Origin: an uncultured Ignavibacteriota bacterium
GTDB taxonomy: Bacteria; Bacteroidota; Ignavibacteria; Palsa-1295
Direction of reading: 5' to 3'
Length of the DNA: 64,000 nt
Assembly (NCBI GenBank): GCA_903900335.1
Contig: CAIUMP010000060.1
Span: forward strand, 150,411 to 214,410
In this document: positions 38,947 through 47,868 of the stretch, piece by piece
How positions within the stretch are numbered: position 1 is the first letter of the stretch
Layout: every line of letters starts with the position of its first letter
The notes under the pieces: model-generated
What the model was told of the DNA's origin: nothing
The model's input: only the letters and a program-made list of their open reading frames with translations
The model's database searches: none
Made by a program: the position numbers and the translations under genes

Positions 38947-40551
38947 TTACAGAGGAATATTGCCGTGTTTTTTCCAGGGGTTGGTGTCCTGCTTCGTTTC
39001 GAGCATCTTGAGCGCTCGAATGAGGCGCAATCGTGTTTCTGATGGCATGATCACATCGTCCACGTAGCCTCGTTCGGCAGCGATGAACGGATTTGCGAAA
39101 CGCGTGCGGTACTCCGTGGTCAACTCCTCTTCGCGCAAGACGGGATCCGCGGCCTCGGCGATCTCTTTCTTGAAGATGATCTCGACCGCGCCCTTGGGTC
39201 CCATCACGGCGATCTCCGCAGCAGGCCACGCGTAGTTCATGTCACCACGGATATGTTTGGAGTTCATAACGTCGTAGGCTCCGCCATACGCCTTGCGCGT
39301 GATGATCGTTACCTTGGGCACGGTTGCTTCCGCGAAGGCATAGAGTAGTTTCGCACCATGTCGGATAATGCCGCGCCACTCCTGATCGGTACCGGGAAGG
39401 AATCCGGGTACATCCTCGAATACCACGAGCGGGATGTTGAAGGCATCGCAGAAACGTACGAAGCGCGCGCCCTTTGTGCTGGAATCAATGTCGAGAACAC
39501 CCGCCATCGAGAGTGGCTGGTTTGCCACAATGCCGATCGACTCGCCATTGAGCCGTCCAAAACCGACGATGATGTTCGTGGCGAAGTCCCGATGGACTTC
39601 GAAGAAGCTATCCGCGTCCACGATCTCGCCAATGACGGCGTGCATGTCGTAGGGTTTGTTCGGGTTGTCGGGGATGACGGAGTTGAGAGCAGGACGCGTC
39701 TCATCGGGGCTATCCACCCCCCGGCTCCCTCCTCCTCCGGAGGTGAGGGAGGACGATGATTGGGCGATGCTTGGCGCTTTCTCCTTATTATTTTGGGGAA
39801 GATATGTAACAAGCTTCCGAATTGCTTCGAGGCACTCCAGTTCGTTCGGCATTGCAAAGTGTGCGACGCCGGATTTTTGTGCGTGGGTGTCTGCGCCGCC
39901 TAATGCTTCGCTGGTTACATCTTCGTGCGTGACGGTCTTCACCACGTTCGGTCCCGTTACGAACATGTAGCTTGTGCCTTCGACCATGAAGACAAAATCC
40001 GTGATCGCGGGAGAATAGACTGCTCCGCCAGCACACGGTCCGAGGATCGCGGAGATCTGCGGGACCACGCCCGAGGCAAGGGTATTCAACAAAAAGATGT
40101 CAGCATATCCACCGAGTGACACAACACCCTCCTGAATTCGCGCACCGCCGGAATCATTGAGTCCGATGATCGGGCAGCCGTTTCGCATCGCCATCTCCAT
40201 TACTTTCACGATCTTCTCGGCATGCGCTTCAGAAAGCGATCCGCCGAAGACGGTGAAATCCTGGCTGAAGACATAGACCATTCGTCCGTTAATCTTGCCG
40301 CAACCGGTCACCACTCCATCACCGAGCGGGCGCTGTTTATCGAGGCCAAAGTCATGGGAGCGGTGGCGCACAAACATGCCGAACTCTTCGAAGCTGTCTT
40401 CGTCCAACAGCAACGTTAGACGTTCACGTGCGGTGAGCTTGCCCTTTTTGTGCTGATCGGCGAGGCGCTTTTCGCCGCCTCCGAGAAGGGCTTCGCGGCG
40501 ATACGCGGTGAGAAGATCGGTCGAGGATTGTTCGAGGGGAGTTTCTGCCAT
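38947..40551 (-). CDS. pccB: Propionyl-CoA/acyl-CoA carboxylase, carboxyltransferase (beta) subunit
   Basis: 534-residue carboxyltransferase that moves carboxyl from biotin to propionyl-CoA or a similar acyl-CoA. Both crotonase-like halves are present: N-terminal [36 protein letters not shown] and [21 protein letters not shown]-terminal [47 protein letters not shown] (read in overlapping parts). Between the halves, near residues 258-285, is a Ser/Gly-rich insertion coded by a DNA palindrome (39725-39751) that left the frame open. The biotin carboxylase/biotin carrier subunit is not in the window. Methylmalonyl-CoA formation is the usual role; choice of substrate is inferred. Confidence 0.93.
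   Translation of the reverse strand: MAETPLEQSSTDLLTAYRREALLGGGEKRLADQHKKGKLTARERLTLLLDEDSFEEFGMFVRHRSHDFGLDKQRPLGDGVVTGCGKINGRMVYVFSQDFTVFGGSLSEAHAEKIVKVMEMAMRNGCPIIGLNDSGGARIQEGVVSLGGYADIFLLNTLASGVVPQISAILGPCAGGAVYSPAITDFVFMVEGTSYMFVTGPNVVKTVTHEDVTSEALGGADTHAQKSGVAHFAMPNELECLEAIRKLVTYLPQNNKEKAPSIAQSSSSLTSGGGGSRGVDSPDETRPALNSVIPDNPNKPYDMHAVIGEIVDADSFFEVHRDFATNIIVGFGRLNGESIGIVANQPLSMAGVLDIDSSTKGARFVRFCDAFNIPLVVFEDVPGFLPGTDQEWRGIIRHGAKLLYAFAEATVPKVTIITRKAYGGAYDVMNSKHIRGDMNYAWPAAEIAVMGPKGAVEIIFKKEIAEAADPVLREEELTTEYRTRFANPFIAAERGYVDDVIMPSETRLRLIRALKMLETKQDTNPWKKHGNIPL
39725..39751. repeat. Palindromic element inserted in frame in pccB
   Basis: CTCCCTC, CT, CCTCCGGAGG, T, GAGGGAG forms a near-perfect 27-base palindrome. 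It encodes a low-complexity Ser/Gly-rich stretch absent from other carboxyltransferases and looks like a small REP-type element that has landed in a coding linker. Confidence 0.55.
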
Positions 40552-40561
40552 ACCAAAAGAT

Positions 40562-41080
40562 CTAATAGCTTGCGTTGAATGCGCCGTTCGTCAATACGCG
40601 GGTGTCGTCCGTCGTGCCGTGCGCCTTCATTGTCGCAGTGAAGGTGCCCTGAATGGTCGGAGTTAACTGCGTGATCGTAACGACACAACTTCCCTCCGTA
40701 GCATTCGCGAGGTATTGTGTCGAGGTAAGCGCATCGTTGTAGGTCACTTGTACAATAGCATCGCTCGGTGTCGCAACCGTGTAGGGCAGCGTTGCGGATT
40801 TCGGCACGGTGATCGTGATCTCATCGAGCGGTTGGCCGGGCTGATCCTCTGTTGCTGTGATGACGTACTCCGTTGAGAAATCCGTCGCGCGAGCACCAGA
40901 GGAGATGAAGACAAAATTGCCTTCGCGAATATCTGCGGTCAATGCACCCGCTCTCAACTGATCCTGTGCTGGATTCGTAATCAGACCGTTACATCCTGCC
41001 ATCAGGAGCACCACTGCCACGTACTTTACGAGATGATGTGATCTTCTCACTCTGTTCCGCCGCGAAATTCTTTTCTTCAT
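40562..41080 (-). CDS. Hypothetical lipoprotein
   Basis: 172 residues. After a basic start the hydrophobic segment [16 protein letters not shown] gives a lipobox with Cys at about residue 30, so the protein is probably a lipoprotein. The rest is beta-rich without a recognised catalytic motif; the pattern of [10 protein letters not shown] near the start and [11 protein letters not shown] with a final [11 protein letters not shown] resembles the DUF6252-type envelope lipoproteins of Bacteroidota, but weakly. Its start overlaps the mnmA stop by four bases (ATGA) and the pccB start lies 10 bases downstream, so the three form an operon without an evident functional theme. Confidence 0.72.
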   Translation of the reverse strand: MKKRISRRNRVRRSHHLVKYVAVVLLMAGCNGLITNPAQDQLRAGALTADIREGNFVFISSGARATDFSTEYVITATEDQPGQPLDEITITVPKSATLPYTVATPSDAIVQVTYNDALTSTQYLANATEGSCVVTITQLTPTIQGTFTATMKAHGTTDDTRVLTNGAFNASY

Positions 41081-42168
41081 GCTTCGATTATTCCACCTCC
41101 AAGTAAGTCATCACCTTCATAGAGCACCACCGACTGCCCGGGTGTTATCGCCCGACGTGGTTCGTCGAAGACGACCTTGAGCCGATCACCTTCCAACGGA
41201 ATTGCCCGAGCGGCAACTCCCTGATCTTTGTAGCGCACCTTTGCGAGGACCCGCATCCCTTCCGTAGGCAGCGAATCGTACTTGATCAGGTTCACATTCC
41301 GTGCCACAAGATGATCTGCGAACAGATCTTCATCGTCCCCGAGAATGACGGTATTAGTGAGCACATCGAGGCCGGTGACATAAAGCGGTGCAGGATGTGA
41401 AGGCACACTGAGTCCGAGACCCTTGCGTTGACCTACGGTGTAGAATGGCACGCCGTCATGCGCACCAACTACTTCTCCATGAAGCATGAACTTCCCGGTG
41501 GGAGCGCGCTCCGCAATAGCGGGGACATTTTCTTTCAAGAATCGGCGGTAATCGTTGTCGGTAACGAAGCAGATCTCGTAGCTCTCCCGCTTTTGAGCGA
41601 TCGTTAGTTCGTGCTTTGCGGCGATCTCCCGCGCTTCTGATTTCGTGTAATGCTGAAGCGGGAACATCGTTCGATGGAGATGTTCCTCACGCACGGACCA
41701 GAGTGCATAGGTCTGGTCCTTCTCAGCATCGGGCGAGCGCGATACGATCATACGTCCCGCCTCATTTCGTAGCTTGGCGTAATGGCCTGTCGCGATATAG
41801 TCGCACCCGAGCGCGTCCGCCTTTCGCAGCATAGCGGCCCACTTGATCTCGCGGTTGCATTTCACGCAGGGATTGGGGGTTTCGCCGGAAAGATAGGTCT
41901 CTTTGAAATAGTCGATGATCTCCCGGCCAAACTCCTCTGTCATATCGGTGACATAGTGCTTGATACCGAGCTTCATCGCGACGCGTCGTGCGTCGTTGAT
42001 GCCATCCAAGGAGCAGCAGGAGGTGTCGTAGGCCGTGTTTCCACCAACATCTTCATATTTGTAGGTCTTGATGGTCATTCCGATCACGGAATGTCCCTCC
42101 TCCTTCAGAAGCGCTGCTGCCACTGAAGAGTCTACTCCCCCGCTCATTCCTAATAAGACCTTTGCCAT
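41077..42168 (-). CDS. mnmA: tRNA-specific 2-thiouridylase MnmA
   Basis: Thiolates C2 of the wobble uridine in tRNA for Lys, Glu and Gln. The 363-residue protein has the PP-loop LLGMSGGVDSSVAA at the N-terminus, the first catalytic Cys in TPNPCVKCNREIKW, ATGHYAKL, and the second Cys in ESYEICFVTDNDYRRF. C-terminal beta-barrel domain ends in RAITPGQSVVLYEGDDLLGGG. All normal. The region 42169-42287 upstream has no gene. Confidence 0.97.
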   Translation of the reverse strand: MAKVLLGMSGGVDSSVAAALLKEEGHSVIGMTIKTYKYEDVGGNTAYDTSCCSLDGINDARRVAMKLGIKHYVTDMTEEFGREIIDYFKETYLSGETPNPCVKCNREIKWAAMLRKADALGCDYIATGHYAKLRNEAGRMIVSRSPDAEKDQTYALWSVREEHLHRTMFPLQHYTKSEAREIAAKHELTIAQKRESYEICFVTDNDYRRFLKENVPAIAERAPTGKFMLHGEVVGAHDGVPFYTVGQRKGLGLSVPSHPAPLYVTGLDVLTNTVILGDDEDLFADHLVARNVNLIKYDSLPTEGMRVLAKVRYKDQGVAARAIPLEGDRLKVVFDEPRRAITPGQSVVLYEGDDLLGGGIIEA

Positions 42169-42287
42169 TGAATCGCAAAACAGGGTCGCCCCGCAAGGCG
42201 TTCGTGCGGGAATTCATTGTTAATGCGTCCTCCGGTGCGGTGGGGTCAGAGTGACGCCATTCATTTTGCCACCCACGGTTTGCACTT

Positions 42288-42887
42288 TTAGGCCAGAAGC
42301 TTCTTCAGCCGTGCAACGCGTTCGGCCCCCAAGGCGCGAATAAGAGGAGACTCGATGAAATCGAGCAGCGGCATTTTCTCCCGTTTGCCACGGGCTCGGC
42401 CACCTTTGCATTCGGGTATCTCCTCATAGACGATGGAGTAGGTGTTTTCCTCGAAACTTGGGTAGATGCGAATCGGGAAGAGGTGGCAACTGATCGGTTT
42501 TGGAAAGCCGGTTATCTCCCCGGCGCGGTGCGCTTTTTCGATAGCACAGAATGCGATCGGGCCTTCCCAGATGACGAAGATACAATCGCGGCCACGGATG
42601 GCGGGGATGGTGAGCGCACCATCGGAATCGCGCTCCCAGATGCCTTTCTTTTCAATTACTTCGAAGGCATCTTCCTGAAGGTATTTCTCCACGACGGGGA
42701 AGACGCGCTCTAACTCCGCGATCTCACTTTCGAGGATTGGCGCTCCTGCGGCGGCGGGCATCGTACAGCAGGCACCCTTGCAGGCGCTAAGGTCGCAGCC
42801 AAACTGGACGCGCTCGAGCGATGGCTCCACGAGGAAGTGAGCGCTATCGCTATAGACTGGAAGTTCAATGGACGACGGTTCTGGCAT
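42288..42887 (-). CDS. DUF3109 family Cys-rich protein
   Basis: 199-residue protein of the DUF3109 family, related to the YkgJ zinc/iron-cluster proteins. The first Cys cluster is GCDLSACKGACCTMP near residue 30, and further Cys occur in GRDCIFVIW, AFCAIEKAH, ISCHLFP and EECKGG-like contexts, giving eight or so potential metal ligands. No signal peptide; a cytoplasmic location is expected. The function is not known. It stands alone, with 119 bases to mnmA. Confidence 0.88.
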   Translation of the reverse strand: MPEPSSIELPVYSDSAHFLVEPSLERVQFGCDLSACKGACCTMPAAAGAPILESEIAELERVFPVVEKYLQEDAFEVIEKKGIWERDSDGALTIPAIRGRDCIFVIWEGPIAFCAIEKAHRAGEITGFPKPISCHLFPIRIYPSFEENTYSIVYEEIPECKGGRARGKREKMPLLDFIESPLIRALGAERVARLKKLLA

Positions 42888-42979
42888 GTGACTCCGTTAA
42901 GAGTGTCGCGGGGTACTCAGTTCCGCCATGGGATGTTTTCTTCTTCGGAGTGGCAACTCTGCGTTGCAGTTAGTGTTGT

Positions 42980-43444
42980 ATGAATATGAAATACTCCCAC
43001 CCATTCTTCTTCGCTTCCCTGCTCTTCTTCGCTTCCCTGCTCTTCATCGCCTCATGTAGCAGCAGCGCAACCACGCAGAATCCGCCAAGCTCGCCTGGCG
43101 CAACAACCTGGAACTGGGTGAACTCCGAGGGTGGATTTCGTGGCGGTGTCGTGACGCCGAAGACCGCTGGCTACGCGCAGCACTATGTTTTCCGCACGGA
43201 TAGCACGTTCGACTTCGTCCGAACACCAGACACCACGAAGGCGAGTTGGAGCGGCTCCTACCAGATCAATCGCGCGTACTATCCAATGACCCAGGACACT
43301 CAATCCATGATCCGGTTCTATCTACCGCATGGCCCCGAACCGGAAGGCATTGTCCAACGACTGCAGTATCGCGGAAGTGACACCATCCTCATCGGTGAAG
43401 CTGCCGCTGATGGGATCATCGAAGTCTATGCGCGTCCAAAGTAA
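42980..43444 (+). CDS. Hypothetical lipoprotein
   Basis: 154 residues with a hydrophobic N-terminus and a lipobox (LLFIASCSSS). The signal peptide contains a perfect in-frame duplication of 18 bases (43007-43042), giving FFASLLFFASLL. The mature part is a small beta-rich domain with TTWNWVNSEGGFRGG and DSTFDFVRTPDTTKASWSGSY, similar to short extracellular domains of the family that report on dry or wound-like substrates only in name; I do not recognise it. It is convergent with the following gene, 7 bases apart. Confidence 0.65.
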   Translation: MNMKYSHPFFFASLLFFASLLFIASCSSSATTQNPPSSPGATTWNWVNSEGGFRGGVVTPKTAGYAQHYVFRTDSTFDFVRTPDTTKASWSGSYQINRAYYPMTQDTQSMIRFYLPHGPEPEGIVQRLQYRGSDTILIGEAAADGIIEVYARPK

Positions 43445-43451
43445 TACTCAT

Positions 43452-45071
43452 CTATCGTGAGATGGAGAGTTTCACCACTTTCTCGATCGATCGTTTCTGG
43501 CTTCGCGGCGTGGAGGTCATTCGAACAAGATAGGTCCCATTTGGCGTAGCACTCGGCAAGCCGATATGATACTCCCCAGCTCCGTATTCGCCAGTCAATA
43601 GTGTTGCCACACTTCTGCCGAGGAGATCGAGAAGTTCGATCAAGACTTTTTCGTGTGTGGGCAGTGTGAAGTGCACACCTGGCTGCGCACCGCTGGTGGT
43701 CGATAGCAGTTCTTCCGTTGGCGCAAAGCTTTGAGCAACAGCAAGAGGCGGAGTAATACTCATCGTATCATCTATAATGGCCATCCAGACACTCATATGA
43801 TTCTTGCCGCTTTGTGCATCGGGATCCATGCGCATCCATACAGGAAACACGCGACGGTCATACGCGGCGAGATGGATGTAGTCGCCGAAGAAGACGGAAG
43901 AATCGGGAAGAAAGGCAGACTCGCTGACTTTGCTGTTGGTGAAGGTCATGCCGCCATCAGATGACTCCGCAAGATAGATGTCCGTCTCGCGCGTTGTATA
44001 TGCGCGGCGGTCGTAGAAGACGAGGAAGATGTGGCCGGTGATAGGATCAACTGTCATGCTGGGGAAGAAGTGGTGGTTCATCGCGTTGTCGGTGTTGACG
44101 CGAATCTCCTTGCTCCACGTTGTGCCGCCGTCTTCCGAGTGCATGAAGTAGATATCCGTGACGCCACGGCGCTGGTCGGACCACATGATGTACATTCTGC
44201 CGTAGAATGCAGAGGCAGGATTGAGATCGGACATGAGCATTGGGAATCCATTGGCGCGGAAGATACCGGGCACATTGAAATTCCAGCTTCCAGGTTGATC
44301 GGCAATGGCTCGATCCTTTCCGAACGTGCGTCCGCCATTGGTCGAGCGGTCGAAATAGATCTTGTCATGGCCAGACCACGCAATACAGACTTCGCCCTTG
44401 GCATTCGAGGCGGTCGTTACTCCTTCAACGGTGTTGTTGCTATCGACGCAGTCTCCGCCCCAGTCATCGACGCGTACCCGTTCCGACCAGGTTCGACCAC
44501 GATCGGTGCTCATTGCAAAAAAAATGCGTGAGCTATCTTCCGGACGATGACTGCCATAGAGATCATCCTCATTCCACGAAGTGAAGATCGTGCCGGTAGA
44601 TGCACGCGCAGAGCCATCCAGACCCAGCCACGACTTATCCTGCTCGGTCGGCGGAGCAAGACCGATCTGCTCGCCTGAGTCGAATGTCACGCCAGCATCG
44701 GTCGATCGCTGGACGACGATACGCCAGAGGAATTCGGAATCCTGCCAATCCTTTCCGGAGAGATGCTCGTAGTAGAGAATGCCGGAATCGTCATACATCA
44801 AACAGGGGTCCCCCCAAAAGCCATACTTCGATTGCATGTGCTGCATGTTCCATGCCCATCCGCCGTTCGATGATGTGTAGAGATAGGTGATGTTCGCACC
44901 GATGGCAAGTTGGCTCGGGTTACGAGGATTCACCGCGATCGACACCTCTTCGGGATCTGGCGAGACATCCGCCTCATTGCTGACTCGCACGTTTGGATAT
45001 TGGGCGCGCGAAGGGATTGCTACAACGAGCAGTAGTGCCAATAGCGGGAGGAACAGGATGCGATGCTTCAT
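43452..45071 (-). CDS. Secreted Asp-box (sialidase-like) protein with type IX sorting domain
   Basis: 539 residues. The start at 45071 opens a signal peptide (HRILFLPLLALLLVVAIPSRAQ); an in-frame start further upstream would overlap the riboswitch of the divergent gene. The main domain is a six-bladed beta-propeller with at least six Asp boxes, for example SSNGGWAW, STDRGRTW, STNGGRTF, SEDGGTTW and SSDGGMTF. The C-terminal 75 residues (HFTLPTHEKVLIELLDLLGRS, then GEYHIGLPSATPNGTYLVRM, ending VVKLSISR) are a type IX type A sorting domain, so the protein should be exported by the type IX system and processed by a PorU sortase. No catalytic Arg triad of true sialidases is evident, so glycosidase activity is doubtful. 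Confidence 0.88.
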   Translation of the reverse strand: MKHRILFLPLLALLLVVAIPSRAQYPNVRVSNEADVSPDPEEVSIAVNPRNPSQLAIGANITYLYTSSNGGWAWNMQHMQSKYGFWGDPCLMYDDSGILYYEHLSGKDWQDSEFLWRIVVQRSTDAGVTFDSGEQIGLAPPTEQDKSWLGLDGSARASTGTIFTSWNEDDLYGSHRPEDSSRIFFAMSTDRGRTWSERVRVDDWGGDCVDSNNTVEGVTTASNAKGEVCIAWSGHDKIYFDRSTNGGRTFGKDRAIADQPGSWNFNVPGIFRANGFPMLMSDLNPASAFYGRMYIMWSDQRRGVTDIYFMHSEDGGTTWSKEIRVNTDNAMNHHFFPSMTVDPITGHIFLVFYDRRAYTTRETDIYLAESSDGGMTFTNSKVSESAFLPDSSVFFGDYIHLAAYDRRVFPVWMRMDPDAQSGKNHMSVWMAIIDDTMSITPPLAVAQSFAPTEELLSTTSGAQPGVHFTLPTHEKVLIELLDLLGRSVATLLTGEYGAGEYHIGLPSATPNGTYLVRMTSTPRSQKRSIEKVVKLSISR

Positions 45072-45167
45072 GGAATGATGGGAGAGTTCAAGGAATATGG
45101 AACACGGGATGGCGGTAGTGATTCCCCCACTCCCCCGAACTTCCCCAACCCACTCATCGTTATTCGT

Positions 45168-45224
45168 CACCGTGGTGCTTTGACCGATAGCTTGCCGCCA
45201 CAATAAAGAATGTGCTAAAGCGTC
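45168..45224 (+). promoter_or_regulatory. SAM-II riboswitch aptamer upstream of metH-like gene
   Basis: The sequence follows the SAM-II (RF00521) plan. P1 is GTGGTG (45172-45177) with CGCCAC (45196-45201). The P1 loop begins CTTTGACCG. The 3' part has AATAAAGAATGT then GCTAAAGCG (45214-45222), where GCTAAA is the family hallmark, and AAAGC can pair with GCTTT of the loop to form the pseudoknot. SAM-II elements control methionine and SAM genes, which fits the gene that follows. Recognised by eye; no covariance search was possible. Confidence 0.75.
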
Positions 45225-45244
45225 GACGCGGAAGATCGTATTGA

Positions 45245-45304
45245 ACCCGGAGCGTCGGCACAGCATGAGTACTTTCATGCCGGTCGGCATGAGTCCGGGT
45301 TTTT
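45245..45304 (+). terminator. Possible riboswitch-linked terminator
   Basis: ACCCGGA (45245-45251) can pair with TCCGGGT (45294-45300), followed by TTTTC. Inside are two mutually exclusive hairpins, GCATGA with TCATGC (45263-45280) and CATGCCG with CGGCATG (45276-45291). The structure would end transcription before the start codon at 45313 and could be the output of the SAM-II aptamer. Confidence 0.45.
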
Positions 45305-45312
45305 CTTATTTG

Positions 45313-47682
45313 ATGATGGCCGAACAGAACCCAACGTTAGAGCTTACCTGCACCTACGATCCGCTGAAGGAATTCCTTGCTCATTATGCTGACGCCAAGG
45401 CGCAGAAGAGCGAGTTTACTTCGTACGCGAACATGAGCATCGAGGAGAAGCTCAAGCAGCGCATTATTGATGGCGATAAGCTCGGCCTTGATGACGATCT
45501 CCGCACTGCGCTCGAAACCTACTCGGCACTGGTCATCATCAACGACATTCTGCTCGGTGGCATGAAGGTTGTCGGAGAGCTTTTCGGCGCTGGCGAGATG
45601 CAGTTGCCGTTCGTGTTGCAGTCAGCGGAAACGATGAAGGCCGCTGTGAAATTTCTCGAACCATTCATGGAGAAGGTCGAGGGTGAGCAGAGCAAAGGTG
45701 TGATGGTCCTCGCGACCGTGAAGGGCGATGTGCATGACATCGGCAAGAACCTCGTTGATATTATTCTCACCAATAATGGATACCGTGTCGTAAACTTGGG
45801 TATCAAAGTTGCGCTTGAGCCATTGCTTGAAGCTGCTACGCGTGAACATGCAGATGCGATCGGTATGTCAGGCTTGCTCGTGAAATCGACGGCCATCATG
45901 AAGGAAAATCTGGAAGTGATGGAGTCGCGCAATATTCGCATCCCCGTTGTGCTCGGCGGCGCGGCATTGACGCGGAAGTTCGTGGAGAAGGATTTGCGCG
46001 CGCTCTATAGCGGGCCACTCTCCTACGCGCAGGATGCCTTTGACGGACTTCACTTCATGGAGGAGCTGAAGAATCCGAAGCCTATCGCAATCGCTGCGGA
46101 AAAGCAAGAGCCAAAGACCGCCGCCGAATTCGCATCACGGATGAAAGCCGCGCAGCAGGACTTCCTTACACTTCTATCGGAGATCGAAGAGGAGGAGTAT
46201 TTCATTCCTGAATCATTCGGTGCGTGGTCCCTTGCAGAAGTCGTCGCACATATCATCGGATGGCAGAGATTGGGCGTTGAACGACTGCACGTCATCAAAT
46301 CCGGCGGGCTCATCGTCGGGATCAACTCGGAAGACGTTGATCCGATCAATGCACGGCTTGTGAAAGAGATTTCTCACTCCTCGAAGCAAGCGTATCTCGA
46401 TGCGCTCACAGAAGCACACGAAGAATTTCTGGGCTTGACAGCAACGCTTAGCGAGGAAGAGATCAATCGAACAGGCGAGGGCTCCTTCCCCATCACCACG
46501 TGGCTGCCGCAATTTGCTGACATCCATCTGCAAGAACATGCCGAGAAGATCCGCTCGTGGGTGAATGCGAAGGAAGAAGAGCTGGATAGCGCCACTGGTG
46601 CTGATTCGAAGATCGCGATGGCAAGCCGCACACTTCCGTGGCTAAAGCATCCCAAAACAAACAAGTCCGGCGCGGAGCTGAGCGTGGAAGTAGAAACGAT
46701 GCAAGCGCGCATTGCGGACTTCCCCATCGCCGTTCGCGTAGATACCTCCGGCGGTTCGGAGCGTCTTGTTCGTACCAGCGCAACGCCGCACGATAATCGT
46801 GTACCGAACCCGCCCTTCTGGGGATCGAAGGTGGTTGTCGATATTAAGCTGGAGAAGGTGTGGGAATATCTCAATGAAGTCGCGCTCTTCCGCGGACAGT
46901 GGCAGATGAAGCGCGGGAAGAAGTCCGTTGAGGATTTTCAAAAGCAAGTCGAGGAAGTGGCGCGACCCAAGCTGAATGAATTCAAGCTGCGCGCAAAGCG
47001 TGATCGGGTCTTGGAGCCGAAAGTAGTATATGGTTATTTCCCGTGTTGGTCGGAAGGCGAGGATTTGGTGATCGCGAAGCCGAAGGGACTTTCTGAGTCT
47101 GAACTGTACCTGCCCTGGAGCATACCTGGGGGGAGTCGGGTGTCCACGCCCGACCTACGCGATCTCGAAGAGTGGACACGGTTGACCTTCCCCCGCCAAC
47201 CAACTGCGCGCCGACTGTGCCTTGCAGATTTTTATCTGCCGAAAGAGGAGGCCGAGCGTCGCAATCAACCAGATGTCGTTGCATTCACTGCGGTAACTGT
47301 CGGACGCGAAGCAAGCCGCTATACGGCGAAGCTGTTCGAAGCCAACAACTACGCCGACTATCTTTTCATGCACGGCCTATCGGTCGAGACTGCGGAGGCA
47401 CTGGCAGAATATTGGCACAAGATCGTTCGAACGGAGCTTGGTATTGCTGGCAATGATGCGCCGGAGATAACGCGGCTATTTAGCCAGGGATATCAGGGTT
47501 CGCGTTATTCGTTTGGCTATCCGGCGTGCCCGAATCTCGAAGACCAAACCAAGTTATTCGAGCTTATCCGTCCGGAACGCATCGACGTAACACTCACCGA
47601 GGAGTTCCACATCGAACCGGAGCAATCCACGACGGCGATCATCGCACATCATCCGAGTGCGAAGTATTTTGCCATAAAATGA
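45313..47682 (+). CDS. Cobalamin-binding and activation half of methionine synthase, with DinB-like insertion
   Basis: 789 residues from the ATG at 45313; in-frame TTG 45241 and ATG 45265 are upstream but lie in the riboswitch region. Order of domains: methionine-synthase helical cap (VVGELFGAGEMQLPFVLQSAETMKAAV in parts), B12-binding Rossmann domain with DVHDIGKN (His about residue 141) and MSGLLVKS, then a 150-residue DinB/DUF1706-like four-helix bundle (about 272-418, with FGAWSLAEVVAHIIGWQ), then the SAM-dependent reactivation domain (RYSFGYPACPNLEDQ and EFHIEPEQSTTAIIAHHPSAKYF in parts). The homocysteine and folate domains of MetH are absent, so a separate protein must supply them. The family would usually be one chain of about 1200 residues. 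Confidence 0.88.
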   Translation: MMAEQNPTLELTCTYDPLKEFLAHYADAKAQKSEFTSYANMSIEEKLKQRIIDGDKLGLDDDLRTALETYSALVIINDILLGGMKVVGELFGAGEMQLPFVLQSAETMKAAVKFLEPFMEKVEGEQSKGVMVLATVKGDVHDIGKNLVDIILTNNGYRVVNLGIKVALEPLLEAATREHADAIGMSGLLVKSTAIMKENLEVMESRNIRIPVVLGGAALTRKFVEKDLRALYSGPLSYAQDAFDGLHFMEELKNPKPIAIAAEKQEPKTAAEFASRMKAAQQDFLTLLSEIEEEEYFIPESFGAWSLAEVVAHIIGWQRLGVERLHVIKSGGLIVGINSEDVDPINARLVKEISHSSKQAYLDALTEAHEEFLGLTATLSEEEINRTGEGSFPITTWLPQFADIHLQEHAEKIRSWVNAKEEELDSATGADSKIAMASRTLPWLKHPKTNKSGAELSVEVETMQARIADFPIAVRVDTSGGSERLVRTSATPHDNRVPNPPFWGSKVVVDIKLEKVWEYLNEVALFRGQWQMKRGKKSVEDFQKQVEEVARPKLNEFKLRAKRDRVLEPKVVYGYFPCWSEGEDLVIAKPKGLSESELYLPWSIPGGSRVSTPDLRDLEEWTRLTFPRQPTARRLCLADFYLPKEEAERRNQPDVVAFTAVTVGREASRYTAKLFEANNYADYLFMHGLSVETAEALAEYWHKIVRTELGIAGNDAPEITRLFSQGYQGSRYSFGYPACPNLEDQTKLFELIRPERIDVTLTEEFHIEPEQSTTAIIAHHPSAKYFAIK

Positions 47683-47801
47683 TCTGGTTCGCGTAGAATC
47701 CGGCGCTTGCGCCGCTGCCCGCCGAATTGGGGTGTTCCCCATTCGGCACTCTTCTCGGATTGTCCCGGTTCGGCAGGGTTCATGCAGGGGCTTATTCCCT
47801 C

Positions 47802-47809
47802 TACCTTTG
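47802..47809 (+). promoter_or_regulatory. Candidate promoter box TACCTTTG of the DUF4412 pair
   Basis: Exact TAnnTTTG match 60 bases before the start codon at 47869, in a gap with no other gene. Confidence 0.6.
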
Positions 47810-47868
47810 TGAGAAATGATCGGTCATCCCTCACAGGTGATTCTCCAAGCATAATCGAATAATCTACA

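Noticed and set aside
43452..45071. True sialidase (neuraminidase) assignment
   Set aside because: Asp boxes alone occur in many beta-propellers; the catalytic Arg triad, Tyr and Glu of sialidases are not evident, so only the fold is claimed.
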